Assembly (NCBI RefSeq): GCF_035582795.1
Contig: NC_134365.1
Location: 77,729,635-77,793,634 of the forward strand
Source: Mycteria americana
Taxonomy: Eukaryota > Chordata > Aves > Ciconiiformes > Ciconiidae
Direction: 5' to 3'
DNA: 64,000 bases
In this document: piece after piece, positions 62,427-64,000 of the stretch
Layout of the letters: each line of letters begins with the position of its first letter
How positions within the stretch are numbered: the first letter of the stretch is position 1
The notes under the pieces: model-generated
What the model saw: only the letters and a program-made list of their open reading frames with translations
Told to the model about the DNA's origin: nothing
Database searches by the model: none
Made by a program: the position numbers and the translations under genes

Positions 62427-64000
62427 TTCAGATAGAAAGACTGGTAACTTCGATGTGTAATTGGGGTAGTTTCAAAGATCATGCAAAGGGCAAAATGAGG
62501 CAGAGTTATTTTTGTTCCACACAGACTCCAGGCCACCCATACCCTAGGTCTCTGTTTCAGTGCCTTCCTCCTCCATCTTTTCAAGAACAGCTGTAATAGT
62601 CTTTCATTCCTCACTGAACTCAGTTTCCATCAGTAAAATAATGTAGCAAAGATTTATAGATTCATTTCATGAGAGGGACACGCTTTCATTTTGCCAGTGA
62701 TGAATCATCTAATGTTTACTTTCCCAGACCTTGTACAAATCTTTACAGTCATTGAGGTGAACATCAATTAAAATGAAACTGTATTAAAATAAAATATTGA
62801 CTTCATTTAACATAATATACCTCCCAAGTAGGGAGTGTGGCTTCCAGATAGAGCAGGAGCAGCAGTGCAAGATGTTATGTTGCAGGCTTCATTCCCTTTA
62901 AAATTCACAGAAAATAATAAATTCTACCTCAAAGTGGCCACTTTGATTCTTAGTTCTTACGCCCCCTTTCAAATCTGCAAAAAAACCTATTCAGTACCTT
63001 GCACATGACTATAATATATAGGGACTCAAAAATTTGTGTTACTGGACAAAACCATACTAGAAGTTTTTCTAAGTAAAATAGCTGATCCTCCTATGTTCTC
63101 TTCTTTCTGGACCTTCACTTGGTCAAAAGATAAAATACAAATAACTAAAGTGCAGTTGCTTCTGTACTGTTTTCTAAAGCAGTAAAATACCACTCTAAAA
63201 TCCTTGCAAACCTCAGATTAAGTAGATTTTTGAGCCGGTGGCTTGTTTTCATGCCTAGCTCTGTCAGTGCTACAGTTTTGTATGGATGGATGTGGAAATG
63301 CTGGATGTGGACATATTACAGAGTGCTGGGTTTTGATTGCTCAGAAATATGTTTTAAAAATTGTAGATGTTCCCTTTGCAGCTTTGGAACTGTTTGGAGC
63401 TTTTTTAATTTAGTAACTTTGAGGCAGGCAATATAAGTGAGTAATTTAGGTAGACTGACGTGGTTCTTGAAGAAAATGAAAATCATGAGTAGGAATAATA
63501 GACTCCACTCATTATTTAGAATTGAGGCATCTCAAGTTTCAGAAATTTTGGGGAGAAGGTTGGCATCTAAGCCTACCTGATGTGGCTGCATTACTATGGT
63601 TAGAATGCTGAAGATGTTTCATTTCAGGCATTCAGTAAAAGGTAGGTAAGATGTGACAGATGTGTAAGAAATAGCAATGTGTTTAGAAGAGAGAAAGCAA
63701 AATTCATCATCCTGTTAAAATATATTAATTAACAGTCTGAGGCACATAGATGCAGGTTTAATTGTATTTTAATAGAATGCTGGAGTGATATTTTTATTTC
63801 CTCTTCCATACTTAACCAGAAACCATTTTCCATTTTGGAAAGTGCTGCTTCTAAAAACTCTTGAAACCACAATACGCTGTAGTTTAGTTTGCAGCATATG
63901 GAAGAGCATAAGAATGGTTTTTCCTGCAAAATGATTTTGATCTATTAAATTCAGCTGTTCAGGGAAGGTGGTGGGGAGAAATGTAAGATATATTGAACTC

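Larger units (their letters stand above)
56074..64000 (+). other. Start of MPPED1 intron 3, running off the window
   Basis: After the donor at 56074 no further MPPED1 exon was found to the window end. The stretch contains an old antisense CR1/L3-like segment (57.04-57.76 kb), a MIR-like fragment (58.65-58.79 kb), a CR1 3' end (60.0-60.17 kb) followed closely by a hairpin, and the alternating GT/GC tract at 62.39 kb. The remainder is unique AT-rich sequence. Confidence 0.85.

Noticed and set aside
62264..62614. Frames on both strands across 62.26-62.61 kb
   Set aside because: Driven by the GT/GC alternating tract (Arg/Ala/His runs); no real protein features.
56074..64000. Next MPPED1 exon (PWFYGWGF... 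and the THGPPLG and GHIHEGYG blocks)
   Set aside because: Searched by eye for these blocks in all + frames; none found, so the exon is assumed to lie outside the window.
1..64000. CRISPR array, bacterial operon, prophage or novel defence system
   Set aside because: There are no regularly spaced repeats and no compact gene clusters; spliced vertebrate exons and CR1 elements show this is animal nuclear DNA.

Overview
The window is nuclear DNA from an amniote, almost certainly a sauropsid (crocodilian, turtle or bird). The evidence is intron-split vertebrate coding exons, one CpG island in AT-rich DNA, and CR1-type LINE copies of the kind that dominates bird and reptile genomes. Several old MIR/CORE-SINE and L2-like fragments can still be recognised by eye. 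That mildly favours a slowly evolving lineage (crocodilian or turtle) over a typical bird, but the species cannot be settled from sequence alone.

Only one protein-coding gene can be supported: the 5' part of MPPED1 (metallophosphoesterase domain containing 1) on the + strand. Its likely promoter is a CpG island at about 18.78-20.75 kb that contains two good splice donors (after 19781 and after 20343). Three coding exons follow, at 34574-34725, 39917-40098 and 55848-56073. Their phases join perfectly and encode the first 186 residues plus two bases of codon 187. They carry the D-x-H, GD and GNHE metal-binding motifs of the calcineurin-like phosphoesterase fold. The remaining coding exons, expected to hold the C-terminal ~115 residues, were not found before position 64000, so the gene continues to the right.

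Layout: 1-18.7 kb is upstream flank with old repeats, tandem repeats and hairpins and no credible gene. 18.8-20.75 kb is the CpG island. 20.3-34.5 kb is a long 5' intron. 34.5-56.1 kb holds the coding exons with introns of about 5.2 and 15.7 kb. 56.1-64 kb is the start of the next intron. The 15.7-kb intron carries three CR1 copies. One is an antisense CR1 (about 50.54-52.52 kb) that keeps the ORF1 esterase tail, the ORF1/ORF2 junction and the reverse transcriptase, but has lost most of the endonuclease.

No CRISPR array, operon, prophage or clearly new multigene system is present. The points most worth a second look are the upstream-ORF arrangement in the putative MPPED1 leader, an in-frame stop that rules out the longer N-terminus annotated in human, the internally deleted CR1, a hairpin/palindrome/duplication cluster at 8307-8380, a 41-bp alternating purine-pyrimidine tract at 62386-62426, and an ~88-bp tandem repeat near 10.3 kb.
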